The notes beneath the pieces were generated by a model. The model searched no databases and was not told where the DNA came from. It saw nothing but the letters and a program-made list of their open reading frames with translations. This document shows, one piece after another, positions 21,481 through 33,929 of a DNA stretch of 64,000 nucleotides. The stretch comes from Megalobrama amblycephala (lineage: Eukaryota > Chordata > Actinopteri > Cypriniformes > Xenocyprididae), in assembly GCF_018812025.1 (NCBI RefSeq), contig NC_063049.1, positions 17,170,258 through 17,234,257 on the forward strand, given 5' to 3'. The position numbers and the translations under genes are program-made. The stretch's first letter is position 1; every line of letters begins with the position of its first letter.

Positions 21481-22335
21481 GAGTGGTCATGACCTGTTTT
21501 GTCCTCATGACCTGTTTTGTCCTCAAAGTTGATGTGTTAGAAGCAGGAAAAATGGGCAAGCGTAAGGATTTGAGCGAGTTTGACAAGGGCCAAATTGTGA
21601 TGGCTAGAAGACTGGGACAGAGCGTCTCCAAAACTGTAGCTCTTCTGGGGTGATCCCAGTCTGCAGTGGTCAGTATCTATCAAAAGTGGTCCAAGGAAGG
21701 AACAGTGGTGAACCGGTGATAGGCTGGCCCATGTGGTCTGATCCAACAGACGAGCTACTGTAGCTCAAATTGCTCAAGAAGTTAATGCTGGCTCTGATAG
21801 AAAGGTGTCAGAATACACAGTGCATTGCAGTTTGTTGCGTATGGAGCTACATAGCCGCAGACCAGTCAGGATGCCTATGCTGACCCCTGTCCACAGCCGA
21901 AAACACCAACAATGGGCATGTGAGTATCAGAACTGGACCACGGAGCAATGGAAGAAGGTGGCCTGGTCTGATGAATCACATTTTCTTTTACATCACGTGG
22001 ATGGCCGGGTGCGTGTGCATTGCTTACCTGGGGAACACATGGCACCAGGATGCACTATGGGAAGAAGGCAAGCCGGTGGAGACAGTGTGATGCTTTGGGC
22101 AATGTTCTGCTGGGAAACCTTGGGTCCTGCCATTCATGTGGATGTTACTTTGACACATACCACCTATCTAAGCATTGTTGCAGACCATGTACACCCTTTC
22201 ATGGAAACGGTATTCCCTTGTGGCTGTGGCCTCTTTCAGCAGGATAATGCGCCCTGTCAGGGCTGTTTTGGCAGCAAAAGGGGGTCCAACACAATATGAG
22301 GAAGGTGGGCATAATGCCTGATTGGTGTATATACT
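21480..22335 (+). mobile_element. Tc1-like element with at least two internal deletions
   Basis: From GACCTGTTTTGTCCTCATGA on the left to GCCTGATTGGTGTATATAC on the right. It is another Tc1 type, different from those at 1-787 and 6,449-7,918. The transposase is broken. The right part of the gene is lost by a deletion joining GCGCCCTGTCAG to GGCTGTTTTGGCAGC, so the element is much shorter than a full Tc1. Confidence 0.8.
21551..22299 (+). pseudogene. Tc1-like transposase pseudogene
   Basis: The frame opens [20 protein letters not shown] and stops at TGA 21,651-21,653. A second open stretch from 21,805 gives the rest: RMPMLTPVHSRKHQQWACEY, WSDESHFLLHHVDGRVRV (first catalytic Asp present), GDSVMLWAMFCWETLGP and GLFQQDNAPC (second Asp present). 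After that the frame jumps to the C-terminal tail in the wrong phase (GCFGSKRGSNTI then stop), so the third acidic residue and its domain are missing. About 50 bp are also missing near 21,720 relative to the family. Not functional. Confidence 0.85.
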
Positions 22336-22339
22336 TGGT

Positions 22340-24890
22340 GTATCAATAAGTTATTGCCATATTAAATAACATGCTAAAACTATTTTGAGAGTTGTCATGA
22401 TTGAAATACAAATATTGGACAAAAGTATGGGAATTAATCAGTGACAAAAATGTTAACTCAATCAACTTCATGAGGTGCATACGGGAGTTGGAGTTGGCAA
22501 ATCGCCATACAAAGCCACGCCTCCTCCAAAACATGAACACGCACAGACCATAAACAAGACGACCAGAGACAATGTTATTGGATTACATCATGTGTCATTC
22601 ACCGGTGAGAAAACTTTACAGTATAATGAGTAACAGTACTACAATAACAAACATAAGCTGTTTAAAAAATGAATTAGATGCAGCAAATGGATATGCTGGA
22701 CATTTCTAATGTGACAGCTGATGAAAATCTAGCAGCATTGAGCAAAAAATAAACCACATCAGTGTCTATATAACCAGAAAGGTTATAGCAAAAATACAAT
22801 GTAAACATTGTCAGAATATCAAGCGAAGGAACAACACAAAACCGATAAGAACAACACGCAAAATACCCGCAGGGAGGCTGAGGGTATTTTCATTGAAGGT
22901 GAAAACAAGACGTTTTACTCATTGTTTGTAGAAAGTAAAAAACAAATGCTCGAAACATCTGGTGGTGGTGGCCTTACAATCCATGCACCAAAGGTGTGGA
23001 TGTTGTAGTTTGCTCGTAACTTTGAAAACATAGTTCCCGATTAGACGCTGGTGCTGCTGTCGTTGAGCTCATTCGTAAAGGTGCACCTTTAACTAGTAGG
23101 CTATTTTAATGTGATTGTGTAAATAGTAGATTTTGGGACCACAAGGCAGTTCAGTGTTGGATGAGGAAACAACTGATTGTGTAAGCACTTTGAGGCAGAC
23201 AAAGCAACACCACATAAAAATCAGTTATTCGGAACTGAGAGCTCATGTCAGTGGCATGTGTAACACTTCCTCTTCCCAGCATTGTATGTTTACGTTAGGA
23301 GAGCTGTCTGCACCAGTTTACGCTGGTTCTGCCAAATAGCTCCATCTCAGGACAGCAGGAAGAGGCTGTTGGGGCCCAGTGGGAGGCTGCAAGGGATGGC
23401 AGAGCTCAGCTGGTGATCTGCTAAATGTAGGAGAGATTTCTATGGGGAATACACAACACCATCAACACCATTTGGCTCTGTCTGAACCACCTTTACAGCC
23501 TCCAGCAACTGAAAAAAAAAAAAAATGAGTGAAAGCGAGAGGTTTCTAGCGGTGCTGACATTTTCACTTCTTGGTCCATACAATAACCTTTGAAAGTTGC
23601 CTTTTGAAATCACATATGCTTCAGTGCCTTGAGCACAATTTGGGAAATAAACCATTTAATTCAGGCTTTCAGATGCCACACAAGTGTAAGGCTTGAATGT
23701 GCATGTTAAGATGATTAAAGGCCGACTGTGAAGGGTTAAAATGGGCTTCTTTGAAATGAACTGACCCACATTACATTCAATCAGACAACGTTGATCAGAG
23801 CAGATGGGTCTCAATGACTAAAATGTCTTTTTTTGTGTCTTCCCAAAAAAAGCCTGAGTGACAAAATCTCTCTGTCCCTATGGTTACCATCCCTCGTTCG
23901 GCTCTCTAACTGCCCTAATTATCATCCTTAAACACAACAAACAGAAATAAATCAGGGCTCTGGCCAGATGTTAGGGAAACATAATGATGCAATGAATTTC
24001 CTCTTCTTTTGAAATGGAAATATTAAACAGACATATAAACAGAATATACTGTTCTACAGATGATTATAAGAATGACGATGTAGTTGATGAGCTGTTTGGA
24101 GAATAACTGGCTGCTGTGATGATAATGAAGACGCTAAGTAATCCTGATCGCCATAAGTCTGTTTTTCAAAGAATGAGCAAGAGAAAGAACCTCTGCTTGA
24201 TGTTTATTCTTTGATCCAAGTTCGCAAGTCTATGCTAATGCGGATGAGAGAGCATATGGGGAATAGAAAATGAGCTGCAAATAAACTATACAGTAAACCA
24301 TTATACTGCAGGATCATTTACTACAGCGGCGAACAAAAGGCTTGTGTTGATAAATAACACTTGGTCATCCGGTGGAAAAGTCTCATTACTTTAGGCCCTC
24401 ACTACATTATGTGCTGTCTCCAAAAGTGCTGAGACTTTAAAGCTCCTCATCTTTGATGTGAGCACAAAGTAAGGATAGCTATAGCAGTAACATTTCAAAG
24501 GTACAGGATACAGGAGCTCAATAGATTTAAAAGGTAATGAGGCGGAAAATACAGAAGTAGCAATAACTTTGTTCTGCTACCAACAAGTCAGCCCAGTGAA
24601 AGGCGAGGAAAGCGGGAGGAAAGAAGAGGAGGCTTTGACTAATGAGGGATTACTGGGTGGGGAGGGATAATGGGTGGAGAGATACCTTTAAGGGGGGGCT
24701 GAATATTCAGCAGTGAGTCTAGACCTAGTTTTAACTGGGCCAAATCAAAGCACAGTTTAAATGAACAGTTCATCCAAAAATGAAAGTTCTGTCATTATTT
24801 AATGACTCATATTGTTTCATACTTGAAGGAACACAAAAAATATTCTGAAGAACGTTTCAGCTGTTTTTGTTCATACATTGTTCATAATTT
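22340..24890. other. largely unique-looking non-coding stretch
   Basis: 22,340-23,110 contains repeat-like sequence ending in a palindromic AAAGGTGCACCTTT (about 23,077) but without a clear partner. 23,120-24,720 shows no repeat I recognise apart from an A-run at 23,512. 24,757-24,860 is a scrap of the TTCACCC-type MITE (GAACAGTTCATCCAAAAATG). Confidence 0.4.
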
Positions 24891-24905
24891 AATAAACTAT
24901 ACCTT

Positions 24906-25098
24906 TTGGTGCCGATAGCCTAGTGGTTAGTGCGTTGACATATGGCGCAAATGCATCTAGGTGACCCGAGTTCGATTCCCGTCTCTAGGTCCTTTGCCGA
25001 TCCTGCCCCCCCTCTCTCTGCCCAATGCTTTCCTGTCTGTTCTCTACTGTCCTCTCCAAATAAAGGCACAAAAAGCCCATAAATATAATAAAAAAATA
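24906..25098 (+). mobile_element. tRNA-derived SINE with 14-bp target duplication
   Basis: The head resembles a tRNA with RNA polymerase III promoter boxes: A box TAGCCTAGTGGTTAG (24,916-24,930) and B box GAGTTCGATTCCC (24,969-24,981). A CT-rich body (TCCTGCCCCCCCTCTCTCTG), a CCAAATAAAGGCACAAAAAG segment and an A-rich end follow. AATAAACTATACCT occurs immediately before (24,891-24,904) and after (25,099-25,112), a clear target-site duplication from LINE-driven insertion. It is therefore not a tRNA gene. Confidence 0.92.
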
Positions 25099-25510
25099 AA
25101 TAAACTATACCTATTATTGCCCAGCTCATATCTGCTAAATGTGCTAGATGGCATGAAGGTATTAAGATATTTTAAACATCAACATTATTGACAATTTGTA
25201 TTGTGAAAAGTGCTATTGAAGTAAAACTGACTTATTTTGACTTGAAAGTAATCCACACAAATTTAATCCAAGTTGTCGGAAGCAATACAATTGTATTGCT
25301 TCAGGCAACTTGGATTAAACCACTGAATTTGAGTGGATTAATTTACTTCCTGACAGTAACATTAAAAATCAAACACTTTAGATATGCCAAGAAAGTGCAC
25401 TCATATTACTCTGAATGGGAGAAAGTGCAACGTGCAATATGGTGGAATAAGTCCCGTCTTCTAAATAAAACAGCCAGCTGCTGAAGCTCCATTTCCCATA
25501 GAAAAAGCAG

Positions 25511-25806
25511 TTACACTTTATTGTGATGGTTCCCTTTCTTCCCCATTCTGTTGACTATAAGTAACACTGCACCTACATGTCAACTAATTCTCATTAGTGT
25601 ATTAGTTGAGAATTATTAAGCTGTTAGGGTTAGTAGAATAAGTTGACGTGTAGTTATAAAGTTACCTATAGTCAGTAGAATGTCTGTTGGGGGAGCATCA
25701 AGATAAAGTATCAGCATCTAGCAGACAGTCTGCTAATACTCCAATGAGAGTTTGTTGACATGTAAGTCAACAGAATGTCTAAAGGGGACCATCAAAATAA
25801 AGTGTA
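25511..25806. mobile_element. MITE, TTACACTTTATT ends
   Basis: Left TTACACTTTATTGTGATGGT, right (minus strand) TTACACTTTATTTTGATGGT. The right-end motif is repeated internally at about 25,690 (GGGGGAGCATCAAGATAAAG), so the right end appears partly duplicated. The interior has TGTCAACTAATTCTCATTAG. The TA just inside the ends is compatible with a Tc1/mariner-type MITE. Confidence 0.7.
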
Positions 25807-27290
25807 ATTGAAACAGTGTCCTGAGACATGCGCTTAGGACTGCACATGTGCATTGGCTGCTCCAGCCTGAAAAAAATACACTATTTTTTTAAGCGGTATT
25901 TGAGCATAAGAAACAACATTTATTGGTCAATCCATGTCAGATTTTGTTGCTGATTTGAAATATGTTATTTGAGCATGGCAAGCAGTTTTTAAGATTTCAG
26001 GATTTCGCTGTTCATATAAATAGGACTCGGATGCCTGAAATAGCTGTCTGAAGCTGCCTTGCAAAAATGAGTGAGCAGACTTTCCGTTAAAAGGGACTTT
26101 GATACATTTTCCATGAAGCTGCTTTGAAACAATATGTATTGTGCTATAAAAAAAAAAAAAAAAAACTACATTGAATTTAATTACTTTGTATGACGAACAT
26201 ACTAAAAGTTTAGTGTTCATTCACTCTGTGAATCATTTACGTATATGGCAGATGTTTTTTATCCAAAGCGACTTTCATTGCATTCAAAGTAGGCTGTTCA
26301 TTTTATTAAGTTCATGCATTCCCTGAGAATCGAACTCATGATCAAACAGTGCCATGCTGCACTGTTTGAATAAATGATGACATTTTGAGGTATCATTTTT
26401 GGGCAAACTATTTATGCCAGAAGCATTTCTGGCCTGAGTGATACGGATGAAATAAAAGAACTGGATTAACATAATGCAGCTAGGTATAAAACCACATGGG
26501 TATACATCCTTGAGGGTTTTTTTCCCCACAGGTGTTCGGTGGCAATGTCAAACAAATGGTTCAATTTTCTCATCACCCTAGAGGAGCAATTGTACACTCA
26601 CTCCCCCACATCACCAGTTTGGTGAGCATTGTCATCTAGGTCTCTCTTCCCTGATGACCTTTTCAATCAAATAACACATGCAGTCATAGCCGGAATTTCA
26701 CTGCATCAAAGTAATTGTGCTGCCAATGAAGCAATCACTTGTGATGGCACACAAATGAATGAATAACCGCAGACTGGCAAGATATTTACTTATTGACATT
26801 TAGTAATGAAACAATTAAGAGGCAGACTGTTTTCACAAAGGGAGGTTAGCTCATGCTTCACCACAGCGTATCATATAGCAGGAGCTTCTTTCCATATCAT
26901 GCACAGCTGTCTTTTTTTGCATGAAATCTGTTAGTTCAGATGACACAGCAGTTTTTGACCACATGCATTGCATGCTTACAAAATCCTGCACATTTTAAAG
27001 TTCATTAAATGTGTATGACTTAATAAAATAACAGTCTTGAATTATAAGACTGTTACCCTTGGTTTCCGGTTTTATTTTGTAGAAACCATGGAAACAACAA
27101 AGACATAATATTTACATGTTTTAATAGACAAGGGAACAACTGTTTTGATATATTTATAGACAGAAAACGAATTGTTGTTATATACATTGTCTCACAGCAG
27201 CCGGTGAACGAACACACAGAGTAACGTTTTAACATCATTTTCAACAGTCTCAAATGTATCTAATATGATAAACAGAACTGTGTTACCTCA
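25807..27290. other. unique-looking non-coding stretch
   Basis: A poly(A) run at about 26,149-26,165 and otherwise no recognised repeat. 26,540-26,940 is of higher complexity and is a reasonable candidate for conserved non-coding sequence. Confidence 0.35.
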
Positions 27291-27631
27291 TACTCATGCC
27301 CGGAAAAGCGTAAGCGGCGCCGGCGTCTGTGGCATAATAAAAGTTCTGCTGCTCGTGAGGCGTGTGTTGTGCAATCGCTTCAGTGGCCTCGTTCAGCTCC
27401 CACAACACTCGGTCCTGCTCTGCTTCATACTACAGTAACGTTAATAATCACATCCATTAACATGAATTCTTCCCGAGTCCTATTTCAATTCTTTTCCACC
27501 GGCCGTTGATGTGAAGACCACAAGTCCCAAAATTCCGCTGTAAAACTTGGCGTCATCAAGCTACGCCTTTGTTTTGAATAGGCCTCTAGCGACCCCTAGC
27601 GGACAGAAAATATTACATATTACACCTTTAA
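27290..27631. mobile_element. TTAA-type element, truncated relative of 59,777-61,149
   Basis: On the minus strand it begins after TTAA (27,628-27,631) with AGGTGTAATATGTAATATTT, then TGTCCGCTAGGGGTCGCTAG, CAAAACAAAGGCGTAGCTTG and, near 27,350, TCACGAGCAGCAGAACTTTT. These match the left 300 bp of the element at 59,777. The other end is absent. A 50-codon stretch open on the minus strand (around HTPHEQQNFYYATDAGAAYA) might be a transposon exon but could be chance. Confidence 0.7.
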
Positions 27632-27927
27632 GTGTGTACTTAAACATGAAAGATTCATGAAAGTGCAGGCCTACTCTCTTTAGGATGTCTTTTATTTCAT
27701 ATTATCTGCAAGTAGTTTTTTTTTTTTAAATATACTTTTAAGAATCGAAGAACATTACAAGTGCACATTCAGTAGAATTAAGCAGTCTTCTTTTTCACAA
27801 GGAACCTCAAACTTATTGAAGCTGCTCTGTATTTTAAAAATGTAAGTTGCTTAACAGCTCTGTTAATTGTTTACGGCCCTGAACAAAATGAGCCATCAAT
27901 ATTATCCCTCAAAAGTAAGGCTGTTTA

Positions 27928-28873
27928 AAGTCAGCATGAAACGTAAGTTGCGAATGTCTTTTCTTCCCTGATGTGACATTTAAACGAGTGAAACGGCTTC
28001 TCAAACAACAAAAAATGTAAGGCAGGACTTGATTTTGTTCATCTGGAATTTGTTGGATCATTGTGGTTTGCTACAGAGTGGTGCAAAGATGACACATTTT
28101 TGTCGGCCAAAACCCGGAAACGAGTTAGCATTTTAGCACTTCCGGTTCCATCATGCCAAAGTCAGTGGGATTTTTGAATGAGTTTCAAGCGTTAAATTCT
28201 TGAAATAAGGTCTGTGGTGAACACAAACTCAAGATATCTTCACGTTTTATTCTATGACATAACATACATCAGTAATACCCTCTTGCGATTTTTACTTGTC
28301 TTGAAAAAGGTAGCCGCTAACAGGCTAACAGAAACCCGGTAATGTGAAAAGGGTCTATTATAATTCAAACTTTCAGGGAAAATGTTTTTAAACAAAGGGT
28401 TATCAAAAGCTTAGTGATGGTGATGTTGAAGTCATGTGAGTAGTTCGTTTATAGCCTAAGTTTAGCTTTTGAGTTCTGGCGATTGTATTTACGCTTCAAA
28501 ATTCATAAAAGTTGTGTTCATTTGTGAAGATTATCATGAAGAACAAAACATTTAAGAATCATAAGCTTTTGTTAGTCACAGACCTTATTTTGTGCAATAG
28601 CCTAATCCAAAAGCGAATGGAAAAATCAACAGACAGTTCTGTGTCACAGGTTGTTATGGTGTGAACGCAGCATAAGTCATTGTTTTGGTTCAGGAGAAAC
28701 TGTAAAAGGTGGCTGAATGCAATTTGGACAAACATTTTTTTTAGTCATGAGACTTCCACTGAAAATATATGTACATACCATTGATTGATTTTGATTGCTA
28801 TCAGGATGTGAACAGAGTTTCAACCTGTACAACAAAAAGTGTTTATGAAAAACATTGCCTACCCTACCTTTAA
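27928..28873. mobile_element. TTAA-associated repeats, composite
   Basis: At 27,928 TTAAAGTCAGCATGAAACG looks like the left end of one TTAA-type element. At the right, CATTGCCTACCCTACCT precedes TTAA (28,870-28,873) and is the inverted form of the end at 8,220. The middle (about 28,080-28,340) has TTAGCATTTTAGCACTTCCG and similar words common in fish MITEs. The exact borders between the two units are unclear. Confidence 0.5.
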
Positions 28874-29086
28874 GAGATTTCACCGCAAGAGGGAGGGGAA
28901 GTTATCGTGATTAAAGATTACAAGGCAAGGCACATGAACTAAATATATATTTATAATAAATACTGTAATATTCCATAAAAAAGAATGGCCAGTTTCATTT
29001 TCATGGTGACCAAAATACTAAAAGTAAAGTTTCTGAAATGCATTAGCCTATATATGGCAGCAAATCTAACACACACCTGGTCTTAA

Positions 29087-29111
29087 TTTTTTTTTTTTTT
29101 TTTTTTTTTTT
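29087..29111. repeat. poly(T) run, 25 bp
   Basis: Homopolymer run, probably the A-tail of a minus-strand retroposon or a simple expansion. No retroposon body was recognised. Confidence 0.9.
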
Positions 29112-29353
29112 GTTCTAGGTGTAAATGACTTTTTTGTGATGATTTTTGTCTAAGAACATACAAAACACATTTAACAACCAACACATATGGGGGATAAGTA
29201 ACAAATCTTTCATATACGTTTTCAACAGACATGTTTTCATAACTACGTAAAGCATTAGGCTACATTACCTTTTTGCCGAACAAGGAATGTTTTATTAATT
29301 CCTTAGTAATTGCATTAAATGAGTCGCAGAATAGCCTATTTTTAAATCTTTAC

Positions 29354-29367
29354 AAACAAACAAACAA

Positions 29368-29398
<31 letters not shown>

Positions 29399-29399
29399 A
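29354..29399. repeat. (AAAC)n-(AGAC)n microsatellite
   Basis: CAAA tetramers pass into CAGA tetramers, then back to CAAAACAAAC. Confidence 0.9.
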
Positions 29400-29639
29400 A
29401 ACAAACTTTAAAAGAGGGCTTAATACACATTACCTTAACTTTACGTAAATTAATCTTCCCAAGGAGAATTATTAACTTAAAAATCGTTCATATGGCTAGC
29501 TTAAATGGTTAATGAAATATTTATAATATATTTAAGATATTTATAATAGTAAAAGAACAGTCTTACTGAACAAAACACAATATGCTACTCTACACCCCAA
29601 CCTAGGGCCACTGTACAAGTTTATCGTTTTACGATTTTC

Positions 29640-29770
29640 GGTCTGAAAGCTGCTAATCCAATAGAGCGGCTGAGATGGTTAAAGCGCCGCTACCTGTCAA
29701 TCAAGCTCTCTGTGTATAGAAGCAGCTCCGAGGCTCCGCCCCCTCCACACTAAACTCATCTGAAACACCG
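29640..29770 (+). promoter_or_regulatory. GC-rich promoter: CCAAT box, PBX-MEIS decamer, GC box
   Basis: In a CpG-richer island of this AT-rich window there is a CCAAT box (29,658-29,662), the decamer CTGTCAATCA (29,694-29,703; minus strand TGATTGACAG, the classical PBX-MEIS/PREP composite site), a weak TATA-like TGTATAGAAG (about 29,713) and a GC box CTCCGCCCCC (about 29,734). They lie in that order ahead of an exon with a strong splice donor. This is how a vertebrate developmental gene promoter would look. The transcription start is not determined by sequence alone. Confidence 0.6.
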
Positions 29771-29954
29771 AGAGCCGGAGGAATCAAAGACAACGACTAC
29801 ACGGTCGTCCGTTACCGCTGGAGCATCACCACCGATCCCGCAGCACGCCTCCAGCTCTCTCTTCATCAAAGCACGCGAACAATAGCGACTGGAAGGGATC
29901 GAGAGGAATATATTACCCTCTTAACAGAACAATGAACGCGGGCTGAATTCTCAG
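29755..29954 (+). other. Probable non-coding first exon (5' UTR) with consensus splice donor
   Basis: GC- and CpG-rich sequence ends in TTCTCAG followed by GTAAGC (GT at 29,955-29,956), an excellent donor. A tiny upstream ORF, ATG at 29,932 with MNAG then stop at 29,944-29,946, sits just before the donor. It would have to be bypassed or reinitiated after, so the main start codon should be in a later exon. I cannot identify the gene. The left border is a guess from the promoter motifs. No clear coding exon follows within the 34 kb to the right, implying a very long first intron. Confidence 0.6.
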
Positions 29955-32900
29955 GTAAGCCGCGCGCCCGAGCCCGTCATAATAGCAGCGTTTTGTGAAT
30001 GCAAGATTTAATAAGCCATAAATTACTGGTATTAGTATATTATGGGGACATGCGTATTTTTTTTTGCGTGTTTGTTTTTAATTGAGCCACATTCACGCTC
30101 GCCATCATTTACTCCACGTTGCTCTGTCGCCTCTGTGGGCACAATGTAAGAAACAGACGCGATATGAAATGATTTGAGCGCGTGATCCAGCTGTGCAGTT
30201 CTGCAGTGATGGCTGCACAACATCTGAGTGCTTTTGCTTGTAAACCCTGTGCTGGCGTTCAAAACACACGCATTGTTGAGTTCAATGTGCTCCATAACCC
30301 TGCCCCTCTGTGTTCACCGGAGCTTCATTTGCTATGCTTGCTGAAGTTCAATTAAATACCTTAAGGCAACCCTGAAGTGCAGTCTGATGGTATCTACAAG
30401 ACATGCAAGAGCCCTTTATCTGCCAGGTGAGCAGGGAGAACATGTGCTAGTTGGGTGGTAGGAATGGAGGTTTTAAATGAACACTCACCTCCAGTTTCAG
30501 TCTTGTTCGAGCTAGTTGCACGCTTGTACGGTGTGCTTGTATTGAGGATGTCCTCAAAAACAGTAAAGCCAGTTGTGAGGATTGCCATAAATGTGGTCTT
30601 CATTAAAATCTTAAAGGCAGTGTTGTTCTGAAATGATGCAATGTGTTAGTTGTTTTTTAGTTCAATAGAAAGTCATGTTCCAGTCCGCAAAAAAAGAAAT
30701 AAAATAAGAATTAGAGATGCAGAATGGGCTAATTGTTAAATAATGTAATGTAATGTATCACCACTGCTTATCTAAAACATGGAAAATTCAGTATTTAAAG
30801 CATGCCATAGGGCTGGGCGATATGGCCAAAAAAATCGTATCTCTATTTTTGGGCTAAATGGTGATATATAATCTCGGTATTTTGTACATTTTTATATTTG
30901 AACTAAAAAAATAAAAGTATGTATGTATGTACGTACGTACTTACTTACTGCCCAATATTTTCCTACAAACAATGTTCATATTGAAGGCTATGCAAAAAAA
31001 CATGAATGTAACCATGTAGTCTATGTTATATTATGTGCAAAAAAGGGGTCAAATTACACGAGGCCTACATTCTAACATTGTGACACTACAATCTAAAAAC
31101 AAAATAATGCTTTTTAAAGCAGAAGTTACATTCACTAAACTAAAACTGAAAATAAAAAAGCAGACTAATTATTAGTCTATTATGATTACCGTACAATAGT
31201 CACTTTACAGTTACTGCTATCATAAAAATACACTTAGTTGTAGGTTCGAAACTCTACATATGGCACATTTATGTTCCCAAACAAAAACAAATAATCAACA
31301 ACAAATATTTTAGCTAAATGTATATTTTAGTCAGTCTGTTTGGCGCGTATGCGGAAGTTTGTGCATCCACTCCTGTCTCCTGGACAGCAAAATTGAAATA
31401 TTTTCTCAACTTTCTAACATTTACAGATGGAGAAAATGTCTGTGAAATGTAAGTTATGCACTGAGGAAATTATTGGATGTCACTTTAGCTTAAAGATTAC
31501 AAATGGAGACGTTTCCACCAATCGCTGCACAAGTTAAGGTTACGTATGATGACGAAAGCACATTAGTGCGAGCCCTCCCGGAACCCATTGAGAATGCATT
31601 GCAGTGCCTGCAGTTTGAAAAAGAAAAAAAAAAAGTTTTTTGAATGGAGGTCTATGGGAGCAGTCGGGGCAATTCTCGGCCAGAGTGAAATCGCCCAAAA
31701 AGAGGCGGTACTCCACAGAGCGTGATTGACGCTGATTGGACTTTATCCAGAGGCAGAACAAACAGTTTAGAGCAGTGACAGCTAGCGTAAAACTGTGGTT
31801 GAAAAAAAATCCGTCCCTTTCTCACTTTGGTGATGCGTCGCCCTATTGCCCTAATGAAGAAACCGCCCCTGGTTCCAGTTCAATTTCTTGTTTACATGGT
31901 TTCTTGGTGAAGGCTTGTGGGCTATCAACAAGGAACCAATGCTATATGTATATTAAAAATTATTAAAAAGCATAAAAAGACAGAATATTATTTAACAAAT
32001 CCTTGGTAAACATGGTGTACTGATGGTGGCTTTAAAATATTTGCTAAAACATCATTCATTCACCGATTCTTTTGTTTCTGAAGTCATTTAAGTTAATTTC
32101 TGTTAAGTAGATCAATTGTTTACCTTTTTATTAGTAGTATTACTCTAATTATTGAGTAGTCCTTTTCACTGTTATTATTTATACTATTATAGTGTTTATT
32201 AATATTTTTTTTTTTGTATTTTTATATTTTCTGTTTTAATGATTAACTAATTTTGTTTTGTGCTTTTGTAATTATTAGTTTTTTAAATATTCCTTTTTGC
32301 TTTGCTTTCATTTGTTCTTATTATATTGTATCTAATATAATGTTTTATTTTAGGTTTTTGGATCTCAAAGAGAACAAAATGAACTCAAGGGAGGCAAAAG
32401 AGATGTTGCCAACCCCTTTATCCCCCTGGCATTGATTTAAAAAGAAGTATTATAGTTATTATTATTACTAAATTATTTTGTATAATTACATAAAGAGCAA
32501 TAGAATACTATGAGATGTTTCGGCAAGTTGTCCAAGTTTGTGTGTGCCTTAGTGGGTAATTCTGGGAGATTTTCCAGCGTGACAAGAACAACAAGCAGTG
32601 TGACAGACTCAATCCAGATGAAGTCACACGAACAATGGGACATTTTCTGGAGTATAGAAAAATGCCTATAATGGGAAATAGTGTCTAGAGACTATTGGTG
32701 CAATATTAAACTAGCTGTAGCAGAACAACAAGACCAGACACAAAGCCTATGTTGTGCTAAAACGTACTAACATACACGCACTGTAGAGCTATAAGAGACT
32801 AAATAAAGTAATCCATTTAAAATAAAATTGAAGTATGAAGTATGTGAAGTATACAACTATTTAGTTCCAGGAATTTTTGGATTTGTGTTGGTGCTTTGTG

Positions 32901-33785
32901 TGCAAGGTGATTTGTGCAATGTCTGTATCCTCCTTGTCAGATGGAAAATCTGGTTAATCAGTAGTCTTGATTACTTTATGCATAATGTTAAGTTAGCTAA
33001 GTGCACAAATTAAAATAAAAAGAAAATATGACGCATTTAGAATAAAATGAGGCTTTGTTTTTACAGTATTAATAGTATAGTTAAAATGACCGCACTGTAT
33101 TGTTTTGAAGTTGTAAATAAAAAGATTATTGGAGTACGTTTTGCAAGAAAATACTATTTCTGCCTTTCATGTTTAATTCAATGTATTACTTTCCATTTAT
33201 TTGCAATATGAGAAATTTAGCTGTTTCTCAGTGAAAATAGTTTCAAAGTAAATCCTACACCAATTTTTTTTTTTTAATCTGTTAACTAATTATTTATGAT
33301 CAGTGCAGTTTATACCAGTTTCACAAGTACAAAAACACACTTGCGTTAACATGGATCGTGTGTCTAGAGATATCCGGATGCCAGGCCATTATTTAACTCC
33401 AGTTCTCAGAGGAGAGACCGTATGACCTGCATATAAAAACACTGGCAGTAGATGCTAGGATTGCAGTTGGAGTTCATTTTTAAAATGAAACATGACACAT
33501 GCTGGTTGTATCGTCCGTCCACCAGGCCAAATCACACATGTGGCTTATTGACCGTCACTGCATCTTGCAGTTCCTGATCGATGGTAGTGTCCATTTGGCT
33601 TTTATGTTGTATAGATTGTAAGTGGGGTCAGTAGAACACTGTTGCCTTTTAATAGTTTTCAGGTCAGGTCATGTTATAGCCTATTGTGGTTAGAACCAGT
33701 GGTTTTCAAACTTATTTTAAGAGCGACCCTTTTTTTTTTTTAATTGACGTGGCCCGTATACAACCATTTACATGTAATCAAGTCA
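29955..33785 (+). other. putative first-intron DNA
   Basis: No coding exon recognised. 30,813-31,200 begins TAGGGCTGGGCGATATGGCC, the terminus of the hAT-type family also seen at 54,801, but the right end is missing. 30,918-30,945 is a short GTAT/ACGT microsatellite. 31,530-31,900 resembles fish repetitive DNA (GAATGGAGGTCTATGGGAGC). 33,340-33,640 looks unique. Confidence 0.4.
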
Positions 33786-33787
33786 AG

Positions 33788-33837
<50 letters not shown>

Positions 33838-33925
33838 TATATTATATTATATTATATTATATTATATTATATTATATATATATATATATATATTATATTA
33901 TATTATATTATATTATATTATAATA
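33786..33925. repeat. (AT)n and (ATATT)n compound microsatellite
   Basis: About 45 bp of AT dinucleotides pass into ATTAT/TATTA pentamers, then AT again, then pentamers. The open frame rich in Tyr and Ile across it is an artefact. Confidence 0.95.
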
Positions 33926-33929
33926 AATC

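Noticed and set aside
24907..24984. Possible tRNA gene
   Set aside because: A and B boxes are present, but the body, A-rich tail and 14-bp target duplication show that it is the head of a SINE.
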